From assembly GCF_036323735.1 (NCBI RefSeq), contig NC_086027.1, positions 85,943,662 to 86,007,661 on the forward strand: DNA of 64,000 nt. Direction: 5' to 3'. Position 1 is the first letter of the stretch, and the number at the start of each line of letters is the position of its first letter. Of this stretch, positions 45,071 through 54,900 are shown one piece after another. This DNA comes from Rattus norvegicus (taxonomy: Eukaryota; Chordata; Mammalia; Rodentia; Muridae). The notes under the pieces were generated by a model, which saw only the letters and a list, made by a program, of their open reading frames with translations, had not been told where the DNA came from and did no database searches. Position numbers and translations under genes: made by a program.

Positions 45071-45279
45071 GAGTTAGAGCAGTACTTCTCAACCTTCCCA
45101 ATGCTGTGACCTTTAATACAATTCCTCGTGTTGTGGTGACCTCCAACCATAAAATTCCTCTTGTTCCTACTTCATAAATGTAATTTTGCTACTGTTATGA
45201 ATCATAATGCAAATATGTTGGAAGATAGAGCTTTGCCGAAGGTGTCATAGCCCATAGGTTTAAAGCTGCAGAGTTAGAG
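45071..45279 (-). mobile_element. URR1-like hAT DNA transposon with direct repeats
   Basis: CAGTACTTCTCAACCTTCCC, ATGCTGTGACCTTTAATACA, GTGGTGACCTCCAACCATAA and TTTGCTACTGTTATGAATCA are URR1 sequence, opposite in orientation to the copy at 17146. GAGTTAGAG at 45071-45079 recurs at 45271-45279. An 8-bp target duplication is the hAT signature; the right copy is offset by two bases from the expected CTG end. Confidence 0.8.
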
Positions 45280-46177
45280 TCTTCTAAGAATTTAATGGAA
45301 AGACACTTTCACAAGAACAGAATGACATGCTCTTGTAACTGCAAGGATGTTCACGCATGAACTCCTTTCATACATTTGGTCCCTGACTTTCCACATAGCT
45401 GAATTTAAATAGACAAAATAACTCCTTTCTATTCTATTCTTAGGAACATCCCCACACCACAGTGAAAGAGTAGTAATATCACTCTTCTTTTTATACAAGT
45501 CCTGAACAAGTGAAACAGCCCAGCCTTTACCTCCTAGGTCATGAGCTTCTCTGCTTGTTTGTAGGAGTCTCTACGAAACATCCTTCAATCTTGATATCTG
45601 CTATGATCAGTCCTTTTCAGTACCACAATAACTCTTCAGTTGTAAGGGTTTCAGTGAGAAAAATTAAGGGCTATAGATTACAGATCCACAATGACCTTAG
45701 AGGCTTTTATCTGATTTTCTGGGGAGACTGATTTACCCACAGTTATATGTCTATTCAATGTTTCTATAATACTAGAACATCGTGTTGTTGGGCAATTATC
45801 TTTAGAAATCTGAACTTTTCTATTTCATTACTTATTTTGACTAAGAAAGGATTTTCATAAAATAAAGGGCAGATGTTTAAAATGCCTTATTACTAGAAAA
45901 GAATGATTTTTCAATTTGCTGATAAGATGCCCATTACTAGAATATGCTACTGTTGATAGCGAAGACATAGTATCACATGTTTCCACAGAGAGAAAGGAAG
46001 AAGAAAGGCGAATTCCCCGAGATGAAGAGGAAAGAGCCAAACAGCTTTCCAAGAAGGAGAAACTTAGGAGCAACAAAAACCTATCCATTTATCTGAAACC
46101 ATTTAGGAAGGAGTAAAGAATCCTTGCCCACTTTGCTGAATGGTCTCAAAGCTATTTGTGGCAAAAACAATGGAGAT
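45280..46177. other. Unannotated DNA
   Basis: Contains a 66-codon charged frame at 45916-46116 (Glu/Arg/Lys-rich) with no ATG, so it is not a gene as it stands. A decayed exon or processed copy cannot be excluded. Confidence 0.3.
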
Positions 46178-46378
46178 GGGATAGTGAGAGGGCTCAAAAG
46201 AAAAAGATTCCTACTTCTAAGACCGACGACCTGATATTAATCTCTGGGAACTACATGATGGAAAGAGAAAACCGAGTCTTGCATGTTGTCCTCTGACTTC
46301 CACACATGCTCCATGGCACATGTGTCTCACCCACATACGTGTACATACACATAATAAAAAAAAGTAAGAATAAACTTT
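46178..46378 (+). mobile_element. B3 SINE
   Basis: AGTGAGAGGGCTCAAAAGAA, CTGGGAACTACATGATGGAA, GCATGTTGTCCTCTGACTTC and CACACATGCTCCATGGCACA follow B3, ending ATAATAAAAAAAAG. Confidence 0.8.
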
Positions 46379-46614
46379 ATCAAAACCAATGGTAGTTAGT
46401 GAATAATAGCAGATATCATTTTATACAGTATGTTTAAAGATTTTTAAGTGTGTAAATACATCTAAGTAATAAGTGTGATAAATTTAAAATCTTTTGAGTT
46501 GCACATCCTTCTTGCTCTTGCATTTCTGTATGAAAATAGTTTTTCTTTATATGGATATTACTTTGCATGGAGTAAGATAATGACTTTTTTTATATCAGAT
46601 ATGAAGAACAGAAA
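46379..46614. other. Unannotated AT-rich DNA
   Basis: Nothing recognised between the B3 and the B2. Confidence 0.35.
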
Positions 46615-46850
46615 CCAGGGACTGGAGAAATGGCTCAGGAATTAAGAACATGCACTGTTCTTCCAGAAGACCAGCGTTCCGTTCCCAGCACCCGCATCAG
46701 GCAGTTCACAACTTCCCGTAACTCCAGCCCCAGGGAAGAACGACCTCTTCTACACTCTGTCGTCCCTACACCCACTGGACACATACGAGCACAGACACAC
46801 CCAGAAAGATACATAATTAGAATTAAAATAAATCTTGAAAAAATAAAAAC
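46615..46850 (+). mobile_element. B2 SINE
   Basis: GGGACTGGAGAAATGGCTCA (tRNA-like head with box A), then GCACTGTTCTTCCAGAAGAC, GTTCCCAGCACCCGC (box B side) and CACATACGAGCACAGACACA, ending AAAATAAATCTTGAAAAAAT. A 7-bp ACAGAAA occurs at 46608-46614 and 46853-46859, a possible remnant of the target duplication. Confidence 0.85.
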
Positions 46851-47114
46851 ATACAGAAAATTAAGTCTCAAAAGACAACAATCTATCTCCATTATCTATT
46901 ACACTTGAGAAACTCATTCTAAAACTTGCTCTCATTTTTTTAAAATTTCTTGTTTGTTCCAAATTTCACCATTCCAAATAGGCAGAGTAATAAGGGAGGG
47001 GAACTATGAAAAGTTTAAAAAACAGAACAGAGCAAAAGAAAACAATACAAGGAAATATTTCCTTCTTGCCATAATAAATAACCCCAAGGTCTTAATTTAC
47101 CAAATTCACATGTT
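46851..47114. other. Unannotated AT-rich DNA
   Basis: Nothing recognised. Confidence 0.35.
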
Positions 47115-47412
47115 CGGTGGATTATACTTGTGATTCTCCTGTCTCTGCCTCTGCCTCTGCCTCTGCCTCTGCCTCTGCCTCTGCCTCTGCCTCTGCCTCT
47201 GCCTCTGCCTCTGCCTCTGCCTCTGCCTCTGCCTCTGCCTCTGCCTCTGCCTCTGCCTCTGCCCCTGCCCCTGCCCCTGCCCCTGCCCCTCCCCCTCCCC
47301 CTGCCCCTGCCCCTGCCCCTGCCCCTGCCCCTGCCCCTGCCCCTGCCCCTGCCCCTGCCTCTGTCTCTTCAGAATATACTACTGCACGTGCCACCACAGC
47401 TGGTAGTGGGTT
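47115..47412 (-). mobile_element. B1-like SINE, antisense, split by a hexamer array
   Basis: The left flank TGATTCTCCTGTCTCTGCC and right flank ACTGCACGTGCCACCACAGC join as an antisense B1 (the 'ctcctgcctctgcctc...gtgccaccac' region). The internal CTCTGCCTC motif has been expanded to more than 200 bp. The B1 call is inferred from these short flanks. Confidence 0.6.
47142..47362. repeat. (TGCCTC)n then (TGCCCC)n hexamer expansion
   Basis: About 20 TGCCTC units to about 47260, then about 16 TGCCCC units to about 47358. Two adjacent G-to-C variant units lie near 47289-47300. Frames give Ala-Ser, Leu-Pro and Ala-Glu dipeptide repeats; none has support as a gene. Confidence 0.97.
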
Positions 47413-49394
47413 CCAATTGTGATAACATTTCTCACTAGCCATGAAATCCTATCTCACCTTTACCAAAACTTTGACAATAATCACTAAACTATATAATAGG
47501 CGACTACTGACTTAGGGCTCAAGCTAATTCTGTATGCCAGTCACAGTCCCTGTGAGACGTGCTGTCTGGGAATTAGATTCTCAGTTCCTAAGTTGCTTGA
47601 TGCCATATTGGGGACAAATAAAAATATAGGTGCAAAGGCAGGCTGGCTTGTCTTCAGAACAGTTGGAAGAGCTAAATTCATGAGAGAAATCAGCACTGGC
47701 CTCAACAAATAGTAACACTGACAAGAGGTTTCCCCGTTACTAAAATCAGAAGAGGAACACGGGATCAGAGGCATGCTTCAATTTGAAGTCTTTCTTCAGA
47801 TGACTCCAAGAAGGGGGAGGAAGGTCTGTTAATTATTAACAGGAGTTTTTCTGTTTCCTAATGACATGGGGGACAGGTGTCAACTGAACTGCGTACAAGT
47901 CCGGAGGTATATTGAAAGCTCCAAGAGTAATACACTCTGAAGCCTTGTCCCAGAACGAAACAATAAGGATACTTATAGGTCGATACCCCTGTTCAAGGAT
48001 AACACTTTCTCTCTCTCCCTGCATCTAGTCTTGAGAAACACTTCTCCTTCTCAAACAGTAAACCTATGTATCTCAACCCAATCTTATGCATAAGACCTTG
48101 CTGCGTTGCTTAGACGATAAAGAAAGATTTGGTGATGAGGATTTAAGAGGAACGAAAAGAGGTTCAGGATCCATCTTCCCCTGAGTTCTAGGGGTCCTAC
48201 TGAACCATTCTGACCAAGTACAGAGTGGGAGAATCAGAGGCCAAAGTTCACTGCCTTTCAGAGATTTCCTGCAGAGCAAGGCATCAGGTGAGCTTCTGTC
48301 GGGTCTTTTTTCAGAGAGGAGTAGAGCAAAGGTCACTTTAAACCCTGCTCACACACTGTGATACCAGAGTACCTGACACATAGGAAGCATTGGCGGCATC
48401 TATCAAAGTCTGAGTCACCTAGATCACAGCAGTGAGAAATTTCCTGAGGAGTATGGTTAGGGGTGAAAAAGCACGGGTGTAAGTTTCCTAATGATTCCAC
48501 TTAGGGCTCATGGAAAGTGTTCCTTTAAGTATGACTCCAAAGTATAGGAGGTCGTTTGCATTGCAGGTGAGCTTGAAATTCTGCTACTTGGACGATGAAC
48601 CAATTAGAGTAATGGATATTTGGTTCTTAAAGGTGACTATGGATTTTCAGACATGGAGAACTGATTATAAAATTCACCAGTTAGCCCTACCAGGTATTCA
48701 AAGGGTTACCTGAAATAATAAATAATTCCTTGGCATTATTTTTATCTTGTTTTAATAAGGTACCTGTAACATAGGTATCATATACTCATTAAAGAATAAA
48801 GACTTAAATGTATGTTATTATTATTATGTAAATAATACACAAAGTATCCTATTTAACCCCAATTTATACCTTAGTTATATTCCATCATTAGATAAAGGTA
48901 TCTAGTGATAGAAAGCATCAGTAAGAAAGGAAACTCTCAGTCAAACGTGCATTCATTGCCTATCTTTACTGAGCTAAATTACCCAAAATTATAAAGTTAT
49001 ATTCAGTTATTCTAGAATTCAGAAATATAAATTGTCTGAAGAAATGCACTCCTCAGGGCTCTAGGCAAAATCTCACTTCCTCTCCTCCCCTGGCTTTGAA
49101 AAGCTGCCCACATGACTTGGCTTATGGTCTATTTTCAGTAAGAGACTCGCTGTAACCTCTACCACTGTCTTTATCTCCCCGGCCTCCGCTCCTTCTAGCA
49201 CACCCTCTTTTCCACTAAAAGCTACCTGCTCCTTCTGAAGGGTTCCTGTGAGTAGATTCCTCTGGCCTGAATATAACAGAATGTTATTGTTTTGACCTTG
49301 AATGTTCTCTGTAGGCTCATGGGTTGAAAGTTGGTTTGAGATTGTTGTAGAAAATAATATAAATTAAAATCTAGACAAGTACCCACACTATCAC
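47413..49394. other. Unannotated DNA
   Basis: Nearly 2 kb with no recognised repeat beyond a short L2-like trace at 48370-48400 (AGTACCTGACACATAGGAAG) and a TTATTA run near 48814-48826. No gene is seen. Confidence 0.35.
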
Positions 49395-50102
49395 TGGCAC
49401 TGTAGGGCCACATGGCATCCGTAGAGTATTTTCATCTCAGTCAGCTGGACTCGGCAGACTCTCTGGCCCAGAGCTCTCAAAGCATCTCCACCCAACTCCA
49501 ATTTCCATCCCACACTGCCATTGGCTACTCTCTGGGCCCTGCGGGGATTCACAATCCATCTAGTTTCCAAGGTGGGTCGTTGTCACACCGGTTCCATACA
49601 CAGACCACCTATCTCGGGGCTCTCATTCCCAGCATCCACACCCTGTGGTTATAGTCACAACTCCCAGGAACCCATTAAAAATCAAAACTCAATAAGCTTG
49701 TACTTTATGGATCAGATTTATATTAGTAAATTCTCACCCCACAATATACCCACACCATAAACTCAAAACCAATCGATAATGGTACAAACTGCCAACCTAG
49801 ATAAGACAATTATCCATCCCTCATGAAATATTCTTAACTACCTATGGCTATTTGAAGCCACATGGGAATGGATAATCCTCCTCCTTTATCTTCATTTCTT
49901 CTTTCCTTCTCTTCTCTCTCTCTCTCCCCTCTCCAAAACTCTGTACCTGCCTTACGTTTTCACTGCCCAATCACAGATGTTGCCTTTTCTTGTGCCTGCC
50001 CTCACCTGCATATAGACATCAATCCACAGAGGTCATGGGATTATACCTTCAAAGGATGCAGCCTGCCCCACTCTTTGTAATTCTCTATGACAGGATCCTG
50101 TT
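49395..50102. mobile_element. Rodent LTR-like interspersed repeat, left part
   Basis: CAATTTCCATCCCACACTGC, GGATCAGATTTATATTAGTA, TAGATAAGACAATTATCCAT, TTTGAAGCCACATGGGAATG and CTGCCTTACGTTTTCACTGC occur in the order of a common rodent repeat that I take to be ERV/LTR-derived. I could not fix its name or orientation. A TCTC-rich stretch lies at 49908-49934. The B2 at 50113 interrupts its right end. Confidence 0.45.
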
Positions 50103-50302
50103 TCTAATGTTTTTTTTTATTTTTTTAAAGAGATTTATTTATTTTTATTTATATGAGTACACTGTAGCTGTCTTCAGACAGACTAGAAGAAGGCATCAGA
50201 TCTCATTACAGATGGTTGTGAGCCACCATGTGTACTCAGGACCTCTGGAAGAGCAGTCAGAGCTCTTAACCACTGAGCCATCTCTCCAGCCCTCTAATGT
50301 TT
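50103..50302 (-). mobile_element. B2 SINE with internal deletion, antisense
   Basis: The T-rich tail complement is followed by GAGTACACTGTAGCTGTCTT, CAGATGGTTGTGAGCCACCA, CTTAACCACTGAGCCATCTC. TCTAATGTTT is duplicated at 50103-50112 and 50293-50302. Compared with the B2 at 32035, about 15 bp are missing after CCACCATGTG (junction near 50232). Confidence 0.93.
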
Positions 50303-50462
50303 CTAAGATATTCTTCATTCATTCAAGCCCAAGACAATGGAACCAGCTGTCCTTAGACTGAAACCTCTAAATTAGTGAGCTAGAAATAAATCTTTCCTGT
50401 TTTTCTTTTTTTAAAGTTATTTGTCTCAGGTGTTTGATCACAGTAAAAAAAGTTGACAAATA
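50303..50462 (+). mobile_element. MaLR-type LTR 3' end
   Basis: AAGCCCAAGACAATGGAACC, TAGACTGAAACCTCTAAATT, AGCTAGAAATAAATCTTTCC and GTTATTTGTCTCAGGTGTTT match the 3' end of MaLR-like LTRs, finishing GTTGACAAATACA. It may be the end of the repeat left of the B2, or a separate element. Confidence 0.5.
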
Positions 50463-50800
50463 CAAGTACTCTTCCAATTTTAAGGTCCTTCACTCAATGG
50501 CATCTGCATAGTTTCTTTGCTATGCCAAACAGTGTATTGATAGGTTCTGGGAAAAGAATATGTCATAGGTATTATGGGACAAGAAGACATATTATTCATT
50601 TTACCTCAAGGAAAACAAAGAGGAAGAGAGGTTAAAAAAACAAGATGAAATACTGATAGACCAGATGAGAACAATGAAGCTCAGTTGGGAGTCAGGCCAA
50701 TCCAAAAGGCCTGTCTTTGCTGAACAGCCATGCTGGACACCTGTATGTACCTTATAACTGTAATGTAAGCCAATTGCCTATAGTTCTACCTCCAACTTTC
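50463..50800. other. Unannotated DNA
   Basis: Nothing recognised. Confidence 0.35.
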
Positions 50801-51158
50801 TGCAGTGGTTTGAATATGGTTGGCCTAGAGAGTGGCACTATTAGGAAGTGTGGCCATGTTGGAGAAAGTGTGTCACTGTAGGGATGGACTTTGAGATCTC
50901 TATGCTCAAACTCTGCTCAGTGTAGGAGACTCTCCTCTTAGCTGCCTTCAGAAGAAAGTCTCCTCCTGGTTGCCTTTAAATCAAGATGTAGAATTCTTGG
51001 TTCCTCCAGCCTTAAGTCTGCCTGCATGACGCCATGTTTCACACCATGATGATAATGGACTAAACTTCTGATACTGTAAGTAAGCCCCAATTAGATTTTT
51101 GCCTTTATAAGAGTTGCCTTGATCGTGGTATCTTTTCACAGCAATGAAATCCTAAGAC
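50801..51158 (+). mobile_element. ORR1-type MaLR solo LTR
   Basis: TGCAGTGGTTTGAATATGGT, AAGTGTGGCCATGTTGGAGA, GTGTGTCACTGTAGGGATGG, TGATGATAATGGACTAAACT, TATAAGAGTTGCCTTGATCG and CACAGCAATGAAATCCTAAG follow ORR1 end to end in sense. Opposite orientation to the copy at 26060. Confidence 0.8.
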
Positions 51159-52204
51159 TTTTCCCAAGAAACTCTCTGTGAACCTAGATATTCATGAAAT
51201 TTTCTTGCACATCTGGTACACAATCCACATAACCAGCTTTGGTAAATGATCTACTTACTATGTTGGTCACCTGGCTCCCCTAAGTGCTTTCCTAGCAGGA
51301 CAACGGCTGACAATACCATCCACATCCATGAACTGAACACAACCTCTTCCAGGTACTACTTGAAGCATTGATGCTGTTAATTTTTTTAAATTATCCAATA
51401 AACCCCAGAGATATTATAACATATTCATAATTTTACCTTCAAAATTCTATTTGTATATTATCCAGTCCTTAGAAAAGGCCATAGGGAATGAGCCCATTTG
51501 CAGCAAAGCCTCTGGGTGGTCCAAAGAGAGAGTCTGTTTGCTAGACTCATGGGTTTAGCTAACAAAAGTAGACAAAGTTTGCATTGTTGAAGGTTGAAGA
51601 AAATATCTCTTTAAGGGGGAAGAGCTTAAGTTTGGAAATGAAGAGTGATTCCATAACTCCAAGCATATTTAAAATCTAGACTGCAGTGCCTTTTCTGGTT
51701 CTCCAAATTTGATACAGATTTAAGGTTACCTGTCTTGTTTCCTCAAATCCATTAAAGCTTCCTCCTGGTGAACATCAACTTACTTGTTGTTGACCAGAAA
51801 TCTAACAAAGGGTCTAAGGTTCCATAGACTGACTCAGAACATTAAATATGGTCCTAAGAAAGTCTCAAGAGCTCTTGGCATCAATACTGGGGACTGTAAA
51901 AAAGCAAGAAGTTGAGAAAAGATGTCTTGACAAAGGAATGTGATAAAATTTACCCCAGAGAAAATGAGGTCAAGTTGGTGCATGAGAAGAATATTGGGAA
52001 AGTATTTTGATTGGATATAGTTAAATTTCTAAATCTTGTTCCAAATGGTAATATGAAGGACTGTCCAGCAAGAAGAGGACTGGATGAAACCAACCTGCAT
52101 TTGATCGAATCTTTGTATATCCTCAAAGAGCAGTGCTTCAAAGTATTCTCTTGATAGATGTGGACTTTGGAAGTACAGAGACCTTGATTTAAAAAAAAAA
52201 AAAC
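51159..52204. other. Unannotated AT-rich DNA
   Basis: About 1 kb with no recognised repeat. An A-run lies near 52191-52203. Confidence 0.35.
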
Positions 52205-52540
52205 GAGAATGTCATAGGTGCACAAAATGTGTTTTGACTAAATCCATCCTCTTGTCTCTCAAGACAAGATTCGATTTCTTCCCTATACACACATCACCTT
52301 TCCTTTTCAATTTCAAGTTCTCTCTCTTTCTCTCTCTCTCCCTGCCTCTCTCCCTCCCTTTTCCTGTCCCTGCACCCGCCCCCATCATCTTAGGGCTGCC
52401 TTTATGTGCATAATTGTGGGACCATCTATGGACGCATGGGTAGCCTTTAGGGACCACATCTCTAAAGAAAACTAACTCTCCTTTCTCCATCAGATGTTCT
52501 ACTAGGGGCTGCCTATTACGCACCATATGTCTTCTTAGGG
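52205..52540 (-). mobile_element. L1-associated (Lx-like) repeat, antisense
   Basis: AATGTGTTTTGACTAAATCC, then a pyrimidine-rich stretch, then GGGCTGCCTTTATGTGCATA, GACCATCTATGGACGCATGG and GGGACCACATCTCTAAAGAA match a common rodent L1-type repeat. The (TC)n at 52319-52360 is part of it. Confidence 0.5.
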
Positions 52541-53265
52541 GAAAGCTCCATATTCACAAACAACAGAGCACTGTTCCCATCAGAGTCGGGGACAGGCCTG
52601 CCTCTGATTAGTCACTGCTGGCACATCCACCAGCAATGATGAGGAAGGAGCACACATGTACATGGCACCTGCTCTGAGTGGCTGCTCAACAAGTTATTAT
52701 TACTTTTTCTTCCCTTAACTACCAACAAATAGGTATATTCTCTCAGGAGCAAACTGTCTTCTACTTGTTCATTCCATTGCCCCAGTAACTAGAGCAAAAC
52801 TCTGTGAGCAGGAGATCAGAATGGGAGCTCCTGCTATATCACCATGAATTTTGCCAGATAAACAGGACTTTAGACCATTATTCTATGGGGAACACATTTT
52901 TTTCTCCTAGAGAAAAGTCAGGTAGTTTTGCTGTAAACAAAGTTTGACACACTTTCTCCTTTTGTACAGTGTAAGAAATAAGAATGTTTTTATATATCTT
53001 GAAAGGGCTGAGGAGAAACCCCAAAGAGAAAATAATATATTTTGACAAAATTACGTAAGATTCAACTATCAATGTTGATGAATAAAGATTTTACTGGTGC
53101 ACAGCCACACCTATTCATTTATACAGTTTCTGTTACCCCCGTGCTACAATGAGCCAATTGAGTATTTGTGACAAGAACTGTGAGTAATTAGAAGTAAAAA
53201 ATATCTCCTATCTGCCCTTTCCAACAAGTTAAAATTGTTCTCCCCGATATTACAAAACATGTCTG
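52541..53265. other. Unannotated DNA
   Basis: Nothing recognised. Confidence 0.35.
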
Positions 53266-53466
53266 CAAAGGGCTAGGCATATATATCCAGCATGTACAAG
53301 GCCCTTATTTGATTCATGGGAACCACATAAGCGAAAAATAGTCTTAGATTATAAATACACCACTAAAACTGCGAGAGTAGAGGATTAAAAGATCAAGGTC
53401 ATCCTTGGCCACATAGCAAGTTCAAAGTCAGTAAGGAGTCTGAGAGATCTATTCCTCAAAAAGCAA
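53266..53466 (+). mobile_element. B4-type SINE
   Basis: AAAGGGCTAGGCATATATAT, CATGTACAAGGCCCTTATTT and GATTCATGGGAACCAC are the ID-like half. AAAGATCAAGGTCATCCTTG, GCCACATAGCAAGTTCAAAG are the B1-like half. Its tail leads directly into the purine array. Confidence 0.7.
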
Positions 53467-53660
53467 ATGAAAGAAGAGAGAGGGGGAGAGAGGGAAGGAA
53501 GGAGAGAGGGAGAGAAGGGAAGAAGAAGAGAGAGAAGGAGAGAGGGAGAGAGGGAGAGAGAGAGGAAAGAAGGGAGAGAGGGAAGGAGGGAGGGAGGGAG
53601 AGAGGGAGGGAAGAAGGAGAGAGGGAAGGAGGGAGGGAGGGAGGAAGGGAGGGAAAAAAA
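53467..53660. repeat. Purine array (GAGGGA/GGAA/GAGA)n
   Basis: About 195 bp of nearly pure purine on plus, grown from a SINE tail, with repeating GAGAGGGA and GGAGGGAGG blocks. Spurious Arg/Glu/Gly frames. Confidence 0.95.
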
Positions 53661-54154
53661 TGGAAAATAATTTGTTATAGAACAAAAGATAACAACAGTG
53701 ACATGGTGTAGGACACATTTGAGGAGCAGGTGCTGTCTTAGAAAGCACTCAGCATACTTTATAATAATATAAATTATCTTCTAACTCAATAACATCACAC
53801 AACAGCTATCTATATTTATGTACAGCATTATTTATATACAACATGGTAAAATATGCCTTGGTATAAGTTTATAAGAAATATGATACAAAAGAACAAACTG
53901 TGTTTCTTAATCCCCCACTGGACCACTGAGTTATTCCAGAGAAAACTATGAACTCTGCCCTATTGGATGAATGGCATTACACACAATAGATCTCAGAGTG
54001 GGACTTTATTTGGAATGTGACTTTTAAATAGGTAGTGTAGGTTAAGGGGTGGCATATGGGTAGCTCGTAATGCTGCTGGCCTGCTTTCTTTTTAAAGAGG
54101 GAATTGCTAAAAAGAGAGATGCCAGGGATGCACAGGAACCAAGAAAAGTCCATC
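53661..54154. other. Unannotated AT-rich DNA
   Basis: Nothing recognised. Confidence 0.35.
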
Positions 54155-54388
54155 TGGGGATGGAAAGTTGGCTCAATGGTTCCAAACACTTATTGCTCTT
54201 GTTAAGAATCCATGTTAGATTACCAGTGCCTACGTGACAACACTCAACCATCTATAACTCCAGTTCCAGGAGATCTAAAGTCCTAACCTGGCCTCTGTGA
54301 GCACCAGACACAAACAAGGTACACAGACATACTTGTAGATAAGACACTCATACACATTAAATAAATTAATTAATTAATTAATTAAAAG
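54155..54388 (+). mobile_element. B2-class SINE (diverged)
   Basis: GGGGATGGAAAGTTGGCTCA and CACTTATTGCTCTTGTTAAG are the head. TAACTCCAGTTCCAGGAGAT, CTGGCCTCTGTGAGCACCAG and CACTCATACACATTAAATAA follow, ending in an (AATT)n-type tail at 54361-54385. Confidence 0.75.
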
Positions 54389-54504
54389 AGAAGAAGAAGC
54401 TACATGAGGACATAGCTAGGCATTGAAAGCCAAGGATTTCATCCCTTATGAGTCCTCCAAGATTTTTTATGTGTGTTGGCTTGTGTTATAAACTCTCCTT
54501 TTCA

Positions 54505-54898
54505 AATAATTTTTAATTAATTTTTTACTTATTCACTTTATATCCCACTTACTGCCCTCTTCCTGGTCACCCCTCCCAATAATCCTTTCCCTATCTCCCT
54601 CCCCTTCTCCTCAGAGTGGTCGCCCCCCTCCCAGGTATAACCCAAAACCTGGCACTTCAAGTTTCTGCAAGGAAGGCACTTCCTCTCCCACTGAGGCCAG
54701 ACAAGACAGACTAGCTAGTAGAACATATCCCACACTTTTGGAATAGCCCCCATTTTAGTCATTTGGGACCCACATGAAGATCAGGCTGCACATCTGCTAC
54801 ATATGATTGGGGAGACTTAGGTCCAGCCCATGTATATTCTTTGCTTGGTGGTTCAGATTCTGAGAACCCCAAGGGACCAGGTTAGTCAACTCTCTTTT
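54505..54898 (-). mobile_element. L1 3' UTR fragment, antisense
   Basis: The left end is the T-rich complement of an A-tail. It runs through GTCACCCCTCCCAATAATCC, CCTTCTCCTCAGAGTGGTCG, CCTCTCCCACTGAGGCCAGA, GACCCACATGAAGATCAGGC and AGGTCCAGCCCATGTATATT to GAACCCCAAGGGACCAGGTT. This is a rodent L1 3' UTR on the minus strand, abutting the sense L1 at 54901. Confidence 0.8.
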
Positions 54899-54900
54899 AA

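Noticed and set aside
45916..46116. A charged 66-codon frame that looks coiled-coil-like
   Set aside because: It begins at a TTG and has no ATG. I cannot match it to any protein. A decayed exon is possible but unsupported.
47117..47442. Ala-Ser, Leu-Pro and Ala-Glu repeat frames of about 100 codons
   Set aside because: All are translations of the hexamer array inside a B1 and show no independent signal.
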